A stretch of DNA of 64,000 bases from Gymnogyps californianus (GCF_018139145.2 NC_059500.1:25153437-25217436), one strand, 5' to 3'; positions 13,674 through 25,079 are shown, numbered from the stretch's first letter. The notes: generated by a model from the letters alone, not told the origin. A program made the numbers and translations.

Positions 13674-16600
13674 AAAATTTCAGTTTTATTGTCCAAAGTG
13701 TTTTTCATACTGGAGAGGCACAGAGGAAATGGGGCTGCAACATATGACTTGGGTAGTTTATTGAAGGCAAAACCTTCAGTAGAAAGACAGACAGTCTTGA
13801 ATCTAGAGACAATTAGTGTGATTCAGTATTTTACGGAATAAGAGTTCTTTCCTTACTCAAAGCTATAAGAAGAACAATGCAGTCCTTATCTTGGACTTTT
13901 TTTCTTTTTTTTTTTTGCCGGGAAGAAGACTATTATGATTGTCTCTGAGTCAATCAGTAAGGCTAGATGTCTTCCAGTAGGGAGGGGAAATAAGCAAGCA
14001 TTAGCTTGGGTCCAGGAAGATTTGGTGATATGCTTCTTAATGTTATTTTTCAATTGTTAGTATTTCATATAATATCATCTAGATGTGTACTGAGTTAGGA
14101 CAAACTGTTATACAGTATGTTTATACAGTCTTCAGAAGTGTGCTCATTAGTAGAAGAGACCATGAATTGTATAAGAATGGCTTAATACATACTGAAAGCA
14201 GGTGGAATATGCTAGGGTTAATGCAGTACATACTCAGAGCTTTGAGAGATTTGTCCAGCTTAACTTCTTTAAATGGTTTGCTAACCTTTCAGAGGTGCAG
14301 CAGTAGAGAAGCCCTATTAAATCCTTATTAAATCCTGTAAACCCTGGGATTGATTATTCTATCTGAAATTATTCCAAGAGACACAACTTTTCTGCTCCAC
14401 TTCCTCAGATTTGATTTCACACTAATCAGTTTGTGTAGCATCCTTGAACCACTCATATATCCTTCTAGAATAAATTGCAACATGCTCAGTTGACCATTTG
14501 CACCATACCTTGTCAGTGCAAGGCATTCTTTAAACAAGCAGGACCGGGAGTCTGTGTTTAGCTGCTGGTCAAGGAAGTATCAAAGCGATGGCAGAGACAA
14601 ACCATCATGATCTCCAAAGTGTGCAAGCCGGAGTGGCCAAAGACTTAACACAGGGGACAGGGCAGGGCATTGTCTGGGATGGCAGTGACACATTCTCTTT
14701 TTGGCTTTGTTAAAGGGTTTATAGCGGGGAATTCTGATGTTAAAGGTCTTCCTGAATTGAGATGAGAGTCAGTAGACCATGCTGTTCTGGGAGACTTTTA
14801 TGTCTTTAGCAGTAGACATGTTTGAAGCAAGAATCAGGCACTCACAGTGAATTTCAGGACATGTGGACTCACAGGGAAAGAAACTGAGGAAAATAAGACC
14901 TAAATCCCATACGAAGTTTAATGGCCAGGCTAAGCACAGCCCTATAAACCCTTTTACTTCTGCCTGTACAGATGGTCTAATATTCCCAAATTCCATTTTC
15001 ATTTTGTTGTTAGAAGATCCACCCAGACTGCAATAAGTAAAAGCCTCTGTTGGAGATGTATCTGCCTTTGCAAATCTGGGTTTATATTTGTAGGACGTAA
15101 TAAACCAAGCTGAACTGACATGCACAGCTGGAGAACTTCCTTTCCCCAAACTGGTCACCTTGCTATTCCTTTTGTAGACATCTCTTCCTTTTACAAATTC
15201 CAGGATCACTTCCAGAGACATCATGCAGTGAAGATGAGAGTGACCAGGCACCCTGTGAGAGGCACGTAGCCACCATTCACAATCATTGCTCTGGAATTTA
15301 TCATGCAGTTACATGTAACTGCAAAGACAGAATACCACAAACTAAGAGCACTCCCTCTCTGGACTGATGAAAGTATAGAAATTCACACTTTCCAAAACGT
15401 AGCAAACCAAATTGTAGGCAATTTGTGTATTTTTTCTGCTGTAAAAAAGCACCCATCTGGAATTCTCAGTGGAAGTAACATCATAGAATTGTAGAGTAAT
15501 ATGAGTTGGAAAGAACCTCTGAGCTGGAATGATACGCTGCTGAAGAAACATCCGACAGTACAAAGCAAGTGACCTAATTGTCAGTGAATTAATCCTTTCT
15601 GCTGCTTGTTCAATGGCTGACAGTCCAAGCCTCCCTTACTCACTCGCCATGCCCACATTCACTTCAGAAAAAGAGTAGGCCAGATGGTCTGCAAAGCTGT
15701 CTTCTTCTAGGCAAAAGAGGGTAAGTTCTGGAATTAAGGAGTCTGTCTTTCTGTGAAACAGAACAGAAAGTTGAGTGACTAATCTGATGGCAATTGCTGA
15801 GGTATCATGCTGGGAAAGTGGCATTTTCTAGGGAAACAAGGAACCAAACCATTTGACCTTTTAAAGGTCCCTTTTAACGTCAGTAAGAAATCATTTGGAA
15901 GCCAGGACAGCCATGAAGGACCGATGTTATATCTCCCTACAAAAGCACTTCAAAGTAAGCAGACAGCCATATATTTTCACTGATGTAGGTTCATGGAAAA
16001 TGTATAACTCTCAGTCAAATATATGGACAATGATGGAGCAATCCAAAATAAGCATGAAAATGGTTGCAAATCCAACATGTTTGACACCTTTTCAATATTA
16101 AGTAGGTGATGAAAATAGTTTAAAAAATTTTTTTACAAATACAAGAAATTCAGAAAATTTCTACCCAGTACAAAATATTCTTGATTGTGAAGCTCATAAT
16201 TTAAGCTGTATGAGTGCACACTGATAAAGTCTTTTGTATTTCTCCCTCCTGCTTCCTCTGCTATTTGGAAATCCAAGGGGAGAACACTTGGAGGCACAGC
16301 CATCTGCTCTTCTAAACACATCAAGTTTAATTGCGTATTTTAGCAAATTATGATACACCACATTTCATTTTTAAGGGAAAACTCTATGGTTCATTGTGCT
16401 TTGGCAGGAACTGAACAAACTGCAAAGCACATTTGGCCTTTTCTTTAAAGGTCTTTCAAAATTGACCCCTCCCTTTTGTCTGATGTTCAATTCCTCATTG
16501 GCTGGCTGTTAGCTTCTCATGAAAATTTCTTTTTTTATTTTATTATTTATTTTCTTCCCCCCCCAAATAGGGTATTTTCATTGTTTTCCATCAAACTCCA

Positions 16601-16893
16601 TTGCAAAGACTAAGCTCCAATTTGACAACTGTATCTTTTCAATTAATTCAAAGGATGGATTGAGGAGTAAATGAAGACAGTTGGCCCTGATGCTAAATAT
16701 AAAAACATACAAACTCATCAGTTTTCCTTTCTTTTCTGTTCTTTGATTTAAAGCGCCTTGAGACTTAGCTTGTATCTTTGTAGAAGAGAAATAGAAAAAC
16801 AATACAGAAGAAATAGAAGACTATGCTCTAACATTGAATGACATCAATAACGTCGTGGAGATATTTTTGGTTTTTTTTTCCCAATTCCTAGGC
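13674..16893. other. unique non-coding DNA, no gene recognised
   Basis: The sequence is mostly single-copy. It holds a 160-codon open frame on the minus strand (14,769-15,251) that I do not recognise and treat as unproven, plus the small CR1 fragment listed separately. The stretch at about 16,380-16,520 is of higher complexity and free of recognisable repeats, but nothing specific can be assigned. Confidence 0.6.
15483..15532 (-). mobile_element. CR1 LINE 3'-end fragment
   Basis: The segment beginning TCATAGAATTGTAGAG and continuing to GAGTTGGAAAGAACCTC matches, with several substitutions, the reverse-oriented 3' terminus of avian CR1 elements (an octamer-like tail followed by the TTGGAA-GGACCTC motif). 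Similarity fades after about 50 bp, so this is either a very short 5'-truncated insertion or a decayed one. The assignment rests on eye recognition only. Confidence 0.5.
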
Positions 16894-16953
16894 TGTTCAT
16901 GTTCATGTTCATGTTCACGTTCATGTTCACGTTCATGTTCATGTTCATGTTCA
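16894..16953. repeat. hexanucleotide microsatellite (TGTTCA)10
   Basis: Ten tandem TGTTCA units are present; units 5 and 7 carry C instead of T at the first position (CGTTCA). A poly-T run lies shortly upstream. An open frame through it would encode alternating Cys-Ser and Arg, an artefact of the repeat. Confidence 0.95.
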
Positions 16954-19443
16954 TTCCCTTTTTCTAGAATCAGACATATTGAACCTATTAATTTTGATAA
17001 TTTATTGACATGTCTAAGAGATTTAAAAGAAAAAATTCTCCCTGTACTCTTCTTTGATTAGAAGACACTGACCGTTGACTTGCTTTATAAAGTAATTGCT
17101 TCTCAATTTTGTTTAGACACACCACTTTCCAGCTTTATTGTGTATTGTTATTTTCCTTTCTTTATTTTGTTTTTAATGTCCTGCCATTCACCAGTTTAGA
17201 GCCATTATCCCCTTCGGAGAATCAAGTTTGCGTTTTTCTGTGGTAAAATATAGGATCAAGCAAATATTTAACTATTGTTCAGACAAAATTGTGTTATGTT
17301 GGGATGTGCTATCTCATCTTGTATTACACTGTGAGCTTGTGTTTGTACATTGTGAAGGCAGGAGATGCATGACTTATGTCTAAGTTAAAATATGAAGCTT
17401 ATGCTTTGTTTCACATACTCTCTCCCTGAAGCTGTGATACAGACAGACTGCACTGTAATTAATCTGTTTTCAAGAATTTTTTTTTTCGTTTTGTGCTCTG
17501 GCAATTTTGGTCACACTTAGTTTCTTAATTTTCAGGGAAACAGAAAGCATAGAATCTGAAATCTAGTAATTAATCTGTAACTGCACAGGCTACTGCTTTA
17601 AAATGACAGTGCATCTTTAAGAATTAAACATTCAGTCACAGCATGTTGCAGTAAACTCACTGAAACTTAATATCTTCTGAGACACTTTTCAAAGCGGCAT
17701 TTAACATGTAATGACACTTAATTGGATTTTTTTTTTGCTGGTTTCAGTCAATTGAAGTCATTATTAGTGTGGAGCACAAATGGAGCTGAATTTGAAGAGG
17801 CGCTCGTTGAAACTCTCTTCTTATAACGCCAATAAAGCATAGTGCAATCGTAACTCCTGTGACTGCTAATCTTCTGGATCTGATTAATTGTAAAAACTGA
17901 TAAAAAAATGTCTACTTTCAGGGTAGTGTAGCCTTGATTCATTGCTTGCAGTTGACTGAAAAACACATTTACCAAACCTCAGAAAAACACAAACCATGGG
18001 TATCAGCCTTGAAATAAACAACAGAGGGTTGACTTGCAAAAGGTAAGCTATGGATTTCATAGAGATATGAAACACAGAAGTCTCTCTGAGTACCTTACTT
18101 TGCAATTCAGTAAGGAAAAATGAAGGTCACTGTTGCTTTAAAAGCTTTCTTAAAAAAGCCATTGCCAGCGCAATTTGCTACTAATTGTACCTGATGTCAT
18201 TTATCTAAATCCTTCTCATCCTCGCCTATTTTCCATCACATTTATCCATGGCTACGCTTTTGTAACAGCCTCTTTGCCTGCAGGTGGGATGGTGGGACAT
18301 TAGGTACCATTGCACTAGTGCTGGTTCTTCAACAAGTGACAGGTGGCTTGTTTCTGTCCCTGAGGGGTGGGATAATTTATCTCGCCAATGAGTTCAGCCT
18401 CTGGCAGCCTAGAAACTAAGAGCCTTGAATGTTAACTCAAATCGTGGCTGAGGATGCATAACAAGACTATCTCTGGAACTAGCACACTGACCAGGAGGGT
18501 ATCCAGCCTGCAGAACAAAATGCCTCAGTGTACACTTAGCTGCTGCCTATTGCTAGAACTGCAATAAAACACACTGATGTTCATGGCATATAATTACACG
18601 ACATGACTCATTTGTCATACCCTAAATAACTGTAATTGTAGACGTAGAATTTCCTAGCAGGAAATATGCTAGACTTGAATTAAAACGTAGCATGTGTATC
18701 AGAAATCTAAGAGTATTAATAATATTAAGCTTATTAATAATATTAAATTTATGAAGGGAAAGTGTATAACTCCTTTTTACAAATATAGACATCTCATAGA
18801 AGAGCTTATGCGTTTAGGATTTACAGACAACTATTACTCAGACCTGTGGTGATACTTCGCAATACAAATGCAGTCATGATTTTTACTGTTTATAATTTCA
18901 GGTGAGATTGAAATGGCTTCAAAAAGTCATACTGGTGTGCATTTCAGTTCGAACCTTTTGTTAAAAATAGGATATCCCTATTTTACAGAAGGTTGTCTGG
19001 ATGTTACCATATTTTTGCCTGAGTTGGGGATGGGAGGAAAACATATCTTAAGTATTACTTATTAACATTAAAGCTTTCCTTTGGGATAATTAAAATAACT
19101 ATGAAGTATTTTCAGTCTGTTGCTAAAAATACTCTGAATCTACGCTTTCTCTGAATGTATTGTTTTGAGTTGCTGATTCTTTTGATGTCACCAGAGGGTG
19201 TGAATTCTGTTCCTGAGTCTCAGCGTCTACAAGTCCCGCAGGGAAGTATATGGTCTTTTCTCAGTGTCACCACAGTGCCAGGTTATGGAAAGAACTTTGA
19301 TAATCATCATGATTTCATGCAAGGGAATTCAACAGTAAAAGTAAATAAACATAATCATGCCCTTGCTACAAACTGATTTCTTAAAGAAAACAAACAAACA
19401 AACAATTTCAATTAATTTTAACTTTATGCATGCTATGTTGTTG
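16954..19443. other. unique AT-rich non-coding DNA
   Basis: No ORF longer than about 75 codons and no recognised transposon is present. The segment 17,440-17,720 has repeated TAATTAATCTGT and ACTGCAC modules (see findings). A 15-bp direct repeat, TATTAATAATATTAA, occurs at 18714-18728 and 18732-18746. No gene can be supported. Confidence 0.65.
18714..18746. repeat. 15-bp exact direct repeat, 3-bp spacer
   Basis: TATTAATAATATTAA occurs twice, separated by GCT. It is a local tandem duplication in AT-rich DNA. Confidence 0.85.
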
Positions 19444-19585
19444 TGTTGGGTTTGTGTAGTGGGGGAGGGGCTACAGAGGTGGCTCCTGTGAGAAGCTGCT
19501 AGAAGCTTCCTCAGCTCCAAACTCGGACCCGCCTCTGGCCAAGGCCAAGCCCATCAGCAACGGTGGTTGCGCCCCTGTGATAGGA

Positions 19586-19593
19586 TATTTAAG
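19586..19593 (+). promoter_or_regulatory. TATA-like box of the plus-strand solo LTR
   Basis: TATTTAAG lies about 140 bp into the LTR and is followed by a GC-rich segment, as expected for the U3/R junction. It is a core-promoter candidate; no activity can be inferred from sequence alone. Confidence 0.6.
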
Positions 19594-19633
19594 AAGCGGG
19601 GAAAAAAAGACTCCTGTGGTGGGAGAGTAACAT

Positions 19634-19672
19634 GGAGGAGGAGAAGAAGAAGAAGAAGAAGAAGAAGAAGAG
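19634..19672. repeat. (GAA)n/(GAG)n purine repeat inside the LTR
   Basis: GAGGAGGAGAAGAAG leads into about ten consecutive AAG units. Further GGAGAAGAAGAAGG blocks follow to about 19,722. Families of this LTR differ in this tract, so it is likely to vary in length. Confidence 0.9.
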
Positions 19673-19808
19673 CTACAGTAAAAAAAGAGGAGGAGAAGAA
19701 GAAGGTGGAAGAAGAAGAGGAGCTCCAGTGAGGAGTGGGATGTGGGAGATAGATACAACCATGCAGACACCGAGGTCAGTGAAGAAGGAGCGGGGGAGGT
19801 GCACCGCA

Positions 19809-19905
19809 GCAGAGATTCCCCTGCAGCCCGTGGTGAGACGGCAGGCTGTCCCCCTGCAGCCTGTGGAGGTTAACGGTGGAGCAGAGATTCCGCTGCAGTC
19901 CGTGG
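19809..19905. repeat. 72-bp-period tandem units inside the LTR
   Basis: A 25-nt block starting GCAGAGATTCC at 19809-19833 recurs at 19881-19905 with two mismatches. A shorter CCCTGCAGCCTGTGG block lies between them. This is a small minisatellite built into the LTR. Confidence 0.75.
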
Positions 19906-20303
19906 AGGACCCCACACCGCAGCAGGTGGCTGGGCCCAGAGAAGGCCGTGACTCTGTGGGAAAGCCCACGCCGGAGCAGTTCATGCAGGACTGCAGTGTG
20001 TGGAAAGGACTTGAGCTGGAGAAGCTCGTGGAAGGCTGACCCCCATGGGAGGGGCCCCACGCTGGAGCAGGGGAAGAGTGTGAGGAGCCCTCCCCCTGAG
20101 GAGGAAGGAGCAGCAGAGACAATGTGGGACGAACTGACCGCAACCCCCATTCCCGTCCCCCTGCGCTGCTGGCGGGGAGGAGGCAGAGGAATCGGGAGCA
20201 AAGCTGAGCCCGGGAAGAAGGGAGGGGTGGGGGGAAGGTGTGTTTTTAAGTGGTTCTATTGGTTCTATTTCTCATTATTCTACTCTGATTTGGTTGTTAA
20301 CAA

Positions 20304-20309
20304 ATTAAA
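20304..20309 (+). promoter_or_regulatory. ATTAAA polyadenylation signal of the solo LTR
   Basis: ATTAAA precedes a GTTTCTTTTTCCCC stretch and a GAGTCTGTTTTGCC segment, consistent with the R/U5 boundary of the element. Confidence 0.55.
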
Positions 20310-20498
20310 TTGGTTTCTTTTTCCCCAAAATTGAGTCTGTTTTGCCTGTGACCATAATTGGTGAGTGATCCCTCCCTGTCCTGGTCTTGACCCACGAGGT
20401 TTTTTGCTCTATTTTCTCCTCCCCATCCTGCCGGGGGCTGGAGGAGTGAGCGAGCAGCTGCGTGGTGCTTTGTGGCCGGCTGGGCTTAAACCATGACA

Positions 20499-22426
20499 GT
20501 TGTCCATGTTATTTCTTTGCTTGGAACATCCAAGAGGAAGATGAGAAAGTCCTTTATTTCCTACAAGATCCAGAAACTTGTAGATATATTAGTAAATTCT
20601 TAGAAAATTCATCCTGTATGCAAAGCAAAATCCACACTACATATCTCAGGAGTAAATCATACTATTTATATGTCACTGGTCACATCCTCCATATTTAGGA
20701 AACTTTTAGCTTATTGATGAAAACTCACTTTATGAGTTCATACTGTATTCTTGCACGTAATCACGGTACATCCAGTAGAAATATTACCACAAAGCACTGA
20801 GCCAGATACAGAGAAGAAATAAGGTGCAGATAATAAACAGCCATGGCTATTAACTGCTAGAGCTCTTATGGAAGCATTATGGATGGTCTTAAATCAAGAC
20901 TAGTTGTGCTATAGCTCAGGCTGCGTCTTACAGAGCATTTACTGGATGAGACTGAGATACACTGGGGACAAAACAACTAACTGTAGTGGTTCTTTCTGAC
21001 CTTAAAATACGTGGAAGAGGGAAAACCGTATATTGACTGATAAGTATATCACAATGCATACTGAAATGCTGGAGTCAGTGATCAAACAACACTTTCAGAC
21101 AGGAAATAAGAACGCTCCCCCCCATTACTTTTGGTTTAATTGGAGGTTATCTTTGAACACTCAGAGCATTAGAAAGAAATCTTCTGGTGAGAGGAGCTGT
21201 GAACATGCAGTGAAACAAAGAGGACATGGAGTCTTCTAATACAAGAGGGGTGTGTATAGGTGTGTGTCAGCTAGCGTTATTTCCACCCCTACTTATGGAT
21301 AAAATTATTAAACTTTTTGCAAACAATTGCTAAATTTGGCATTATTTTTGAAAGGATAAAATTGCAGCGCTATTTACCCTCATAATAGGTAAGTAGAATA
21401 TTCTCCCTTCTAAATACTTCTAAATTCTTTAAACTGTTACTTTGCAAGAGTCATTAAAACTGGTTTCTGCTGAGGATTTTAAAGGAATAATGCATTATTT
21501 TAATATCATTTTAATACTAAGAGCTAAATGTCCCCTAAAATAAATGCAAACTAGAATTAATAACAAAGAATCAATATTGATGATTTGTTCTTCTAAATAA
21601 TGATTGGAAATTCTTCCAATTTGCCCATTCTTCACTCAAACAAAAAAAAAGTATTTTGGGTTTTTGGTGTATTGCATATGGTAAGCAAGAATGGTGAATT
21701 CACTATATGGTAAAAAAATGTAATGAGTATATTTATCCAAGGAGTAATAAATCTAAAGTTTAATAGATAGAATAAAAGCTTCTCTAGCACATGCAAGCAA
21801 GATGCTTTCATACCAATCTTGGCTGCCAAGAAAGGAAAGGACAAATAAAATTTATGATACGATCTGCGGCTATATGAGTGCAGATGTGCACAAGTATTTT
21901 CCAAAGAGAAAGCTTCCTCAGCTTTGCTTCCATTAATAATTTTAAGAAGTCATTATGTAGCTAGCAGTATGTGTGCTAATAAATACCAAATAATTCAGCC
22001 CAAAGTTGGTGTTTAGATGTTCCACTTCTTTTTCAGTCTGGGTTTCATGAATTCATTTAACTCATCCTTTCCTCTGAACAAGGGAGAGTACTGTTTCTTC
22101 CCTGTGGCTATTGCCTGATTATGAATAAGCACTTTTAGAAGACCTGAGCTGTTAAGGGGTCTTTTTTTGTAACAAAGGATTGAGTCTCTGACAAGGCCTG
22201 AAAGCTAAGCAGGTTGTCTGAGTAAGTTGTAAATAATTTTTCCCCTTCAGACTGTATCATTTTTGCACTTATGACACCTGAGCAGTGTCTTTGCTTTATT
22301 CCTCTTTAAAGCTTTTTGAATGCAGATTTAAAGTTCATCTTCCTTTTTTTTAGGCAAGCAATTTCAGTTATTGTCCTTACAACTTGCTCACAGGTAGTTA
22401 AGAAGGTCTTGAGTCAGCTTTATTGT
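20499..22426. other. unique AT-rich non-coding DNA
   Basis: No ORF above about 90 codons, no repeat and no RNA gene is recognisable between the solo LTR and the CR1 insertion. Confidence 0.65.
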
Positions 22427-22440
22427 AGTTACAATATTTC
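22427..22440. repeat. probable target-site duplication, left copy
   Basis: AGTTACAATATTTC adjoins the 3' tail of the minus-strand CR1. It matches AGTTACATTATTTC at 22943-22956 in 13 of 14 positions. Confidence 0.6.
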
Positions 22441-22923
22441 ATAGAATCATCGAATATCTCAAGTTGGAAGGAACCCATAAGGATCATCGAGTCCAACTCC
22501 CTGCTCCTCACAGGACTGCCTAAAACTAAACCATATGACTAAGAGTGTCGTCCAGGCACTCCTTGAACTCTGACAGGCCTGGTGCCTTGACTACTTCCCT
22601 GGGGAGCCTGTTCTAGTGACTGACCACCCCCTCAGTGAAGAACCTTTTCCTAATGTCCAATCTGAACTTCACCTGATGCAGCTTCATTCCATTTCCTCAT
22701 GTCCTATCGCTGGTCACCAGCGAGAGGAGATCAGCACCTCTCCCTCTGCTGCCCGCCTTGAGGAAGTTGTAGACTGCGGTGGGGTCACCCCTCAGCCTTC
22801 TCTTCTCCAAGCTGAACAAACCAAGTGACCTCAGCCACTCCTTGTAAGTCTTGCCCTTGAGACCTTTCACCATCTTGGTCGCCCTCCTCTGGACACGCTC
22901 TAGTAGTGTGATGTCCTTCTTAT
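22441..22923 (-). mobile_element. 5'-truncated CR1 LINE
   Basis: Read on the minus strand this is a CR1 3' end, finishing in ATTCGATGATTCTAT, the avian CR1 octamer tail. On the plus strand the segment shows the familiar landmarks AGTTGGAAGGAACC, CATCGAGTCCAACTCCCTGC, TCAGTGAAGAACCTTTTCCTAA, TCACCCCTCAGCCTTCTCTT and CCTCCTCTGGACACGCTC. Those correspond to the end of ORF2 (reverse transcriptase/endonuclease protein) and the 3' UTR. About 480 bp survive; the rest of the 4.5-kb element is absent, as is usual for target-primed insertions. The copy is well preserved, so it is probably among the younger CR1 subfamilies in this genome. It cannot mobilise itself. Confidence 0.96.
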
Positions 22924-22942
22924 ACAGTTACATTGTTATAAT

Positions 22943-22956
22943 AGTTACATTATTTC
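22943..22956. repeat. probable target-site duplication, right copy
   Basis: AGTTACATTATTTC pairs with the left copy at 22427-22440 with one mismatch. Between the recognisable CR1 body and this copy lie about 19 bp (CAGTTACATTGTTATAAT-like) that also resemble the target, suggesting filler copied at the 5' junction. Confidence 0.55.
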
Positions 22957-24897
22957 TTGAACAGGTTCAAAAAAAGGAATCTACTTTAATTAAAACAAAT
23001 CCAAGAAGGGATTTCATGTTAAAACACTGTAAGAGATGATCTTTTTCTCAGCTGACCATGTATCAAATTAATGAATCACTAGCTGTTTACCACTCGACTA
23101 GTATCCAGTTCACAAAAATATAGTACCACTGGAGGCACTAAGTAACATACTTCATAGCAATTTATTTCATTGCAATATGAGAAGCAGGAGGAAGAATAAA
23201 GTCTGGCTTTGATTGAGTGGAAGCAGATACTGAAGAGATCATGGTCTGTACTACATTTGCCTTCTGGATGACTGAAGTATGACACTATTCTGAGCTTTAT
23301 AAACTCCTGTTTCTTCTGAACAGAACTTCACTCATCTATATCTAATGAGAAAAGTTGGTAAACTTGGACTGATGTGCCACAGAGTATTAATTCCTTTACA
23401 AAGACCCCTTTCCAATTTCTTTTTTATAGGGTATGAATTCTTTTTTGATCTAAAAAAACTTCACGGAGAAAATGCTGTGGTTGCCCAGCGTCAAAGATCA
23501 GGCCACCTCAGCTGGAAAATTTGAATGTGTAGAATTGGAGGTTAAACTCCTAATTCAACAGTGATTATCTCAGATCTCCAGATCCAGCCAAACCTTGCAT
23601 TATCCTGAGATTGGTTCACCACAGGAATCTTATTTTCACTGCTTATATCCTGCAGAGGCTTTTCTTTTCCCTACACTACCAATACTGACTGGTGACATTT
23701 AAAAACTTTTTTGAGAGTCATCATTTTAATCTGCTTAATTGCAAGGACAGATATTAGGTCTTCCACACATTTTTAGGCTCAGAATCCATATTTTATAATT
23801 TCATTCATGGAGTGAAACTAAGTGTCATGAACACTATTGAGATTGTCCTACCTTGGACTACAGTCTATTAGCTTTTTCACTTATTAATGAAATAGCAAGG
23901 CCATTTTTTGTATGTGTGCACTCCAACAATGCAAAAGAGCCATTGTCCAGAGGTGCTTTGGTGCATAAAGAAAGACAGAGCAGTGACCAATTACGTGAAA
24001 GTAGAGCTTCAGTTCATGGGGGTCAAGATAAGTCCAATAATTTCAGTCCAACTATATCATTTTATAGCAGTTAAAAATCCCATCTACTGTGACTTTTGTG
24101 TGAGAAATCAAATGCATGTGGGTCAAGAAATTACAGTGTTAAAATTCCCATGGCAACATTAACATGATCACACTACACTTATGGTTTGTGGTATTTTGGA
24201 TTACTAGCCATACTGAGAAGTGCTTTCATGCAGATTGTACAGTATATGTATTACATCAGAATTAGTCTTTGCATGGAAATATTAACATTTTAATTTCTTG
24301 ACTGCTGTATATTTTAAATTCGTAACTTAATTTCTGTGTTAGTATTAGGTGTTTATTTTAATGAAATTTCTAAGAAAAAGAAAATAGAGATGGGAAAGAA
24401 GACAATTATCAAAAGGAGGAAAATAAAAAGGAATTATATACATGCTTCATTTCAAAACCATAAGTAAATAAAGCTCCCTGAGACTGCAACAAAGATGCAC
24501 TTGCCAATAGCAGCCTAGGTGACCTAGGCATCTTCTTCTCCGTCCTTTATGTGTTCAACACTCACATGGTGAATTCTGTGTTTGCAATCCTACAATTCTT
24601 CCTGCAACTGACACTGTAAGGAATTTCTATTGTAATATTGCTGACACAAAACATGTAACTGCATTATGTGATGATTGTCAAAGGCTAGCACTTGACAAGA
24701 TGTCCTTGGAGTGCAGCAGGAGCTGGTTCTTCTGACAGTCAGTGTCGGCCTCGTTGGCACTGGCTGAAGCACAAAGGGCTTCTTCATTTAGCAGCTGCAT
24801 CTGTTTTGTGGGCCTCCTAATCATTCCAAAGAATGCAAAAGAAAGGTAAATGTAAAGTCTGCAATCATACTTCAGAAAGAAAATGATGGAAAATGGC
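22957..24897. other. unique AT-rich non-coding DNA
   Basis: There is no recognised gene or element. Open frames reach only about 85 codons and overlap each other in different frames. Confidence 0.65.
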
Positions 24898-25001
24898 GGG
24901 GGGGGGTGAGTGTTTTGGTTTGGTTTGGTATGGCTGGTTTAGTTTGGTTTGGTTTGTTTTGGTTTGGTTTGGTTTGGTTCAATTCGGTTTGGTTTGGTTT
25001 T
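24898..25001. repeat. poly-G run followed by (GGTTT)n microsatellite
   Basis: A run of nine G at 24898-24906 precedes degenerate GGTTT repeats at 24911-25001, interrupted by GGTATGGCT, GGTTTAGTTT and GGTTCAATTC variants. The pentamer is G-rich on the plus strand. Confidence 0.92.
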
Positions 25002-25060
25002 CTAACAGAAATCAGAATAAATTAAGCCTCTGGTCCACCCAGTGCAGTATCATTTCTCCA

Positions 25061-25079
25061 ATAATCATCAGATGATTAT
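25061..25079. promoter_or_regulatory. 19-bp palindrome: inverted ATGATTAT around CAGATG
   Basis: ATAATCATC-A-GATGATTAT is perfectly symmetrical around one central base. It contains a CAGATG E-box core and two inverted ATGATTAT half-sites that resemble homeodomain/PBX-type motifs. This is a candidate protein-binding site only; chance occurrence is possible in 64 kb. Confidence 0.35.

Larger units (their letters stand above)
19444..20498 (+). mobile_element. solo LTR of an avian endogenous retrovirus
   Basis: This is a 1,055-bp element beginning TGTTGGGTTTGTG and ending CCATGACA, the canonical TG...CA retroviral boundaries. It is flanked by GTTG at 19440-19443 and GTTG at 20499-20502, a probable 4-bp target duplication (GTTGT on both sides if the boundary is shifted by one base). 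It is GC-rich against AT-rich surroundings. A TATA-like TATTTAAG lies at 19586 and an ATTAAA signal at 20304, so U3, R and U5 order can be read on the plus strand. Inside are a GAA tract and GCAGAGATTCC-type tandem units. I recognise it as a family widespread in birds, but cannot fix its ERV class (ERVL and ERVK both possible). There is no gag, pol or env sequence next to it: the internal region was lost by LTR-LTR recombination. A 135-codon open frame at 19,632-20,039 is a by-product of the repeat-rich LTR. Confidence 0.92.

Noticed and set aside
15855..15890. Possible plus-strand CR1 end (TTTGACCTTTTAAAGGTCCC)
   Set aside because: Only about 25 bp resemble the CR1 pre-tail motif, and the octamer tail is missing.
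16834..17061. 75-codon frame with a Cys-Ser/Arg-rich repeat
   Set aside because: It reads through the TGTTCA hexamer array.
19632..20334. Overlapping 135-156-codon frames on both strands near 19.6-20.3 kb
   Set aside because: They lie inside the GC-rich solo LTR, follow its GAA tract and tandem units, and do not correspond to retroviral gag, pol or env.
22616..22828. 70-codon plus-strand frame
   Set aside because: It is an antisense frame within the minus-strand CR1 element.
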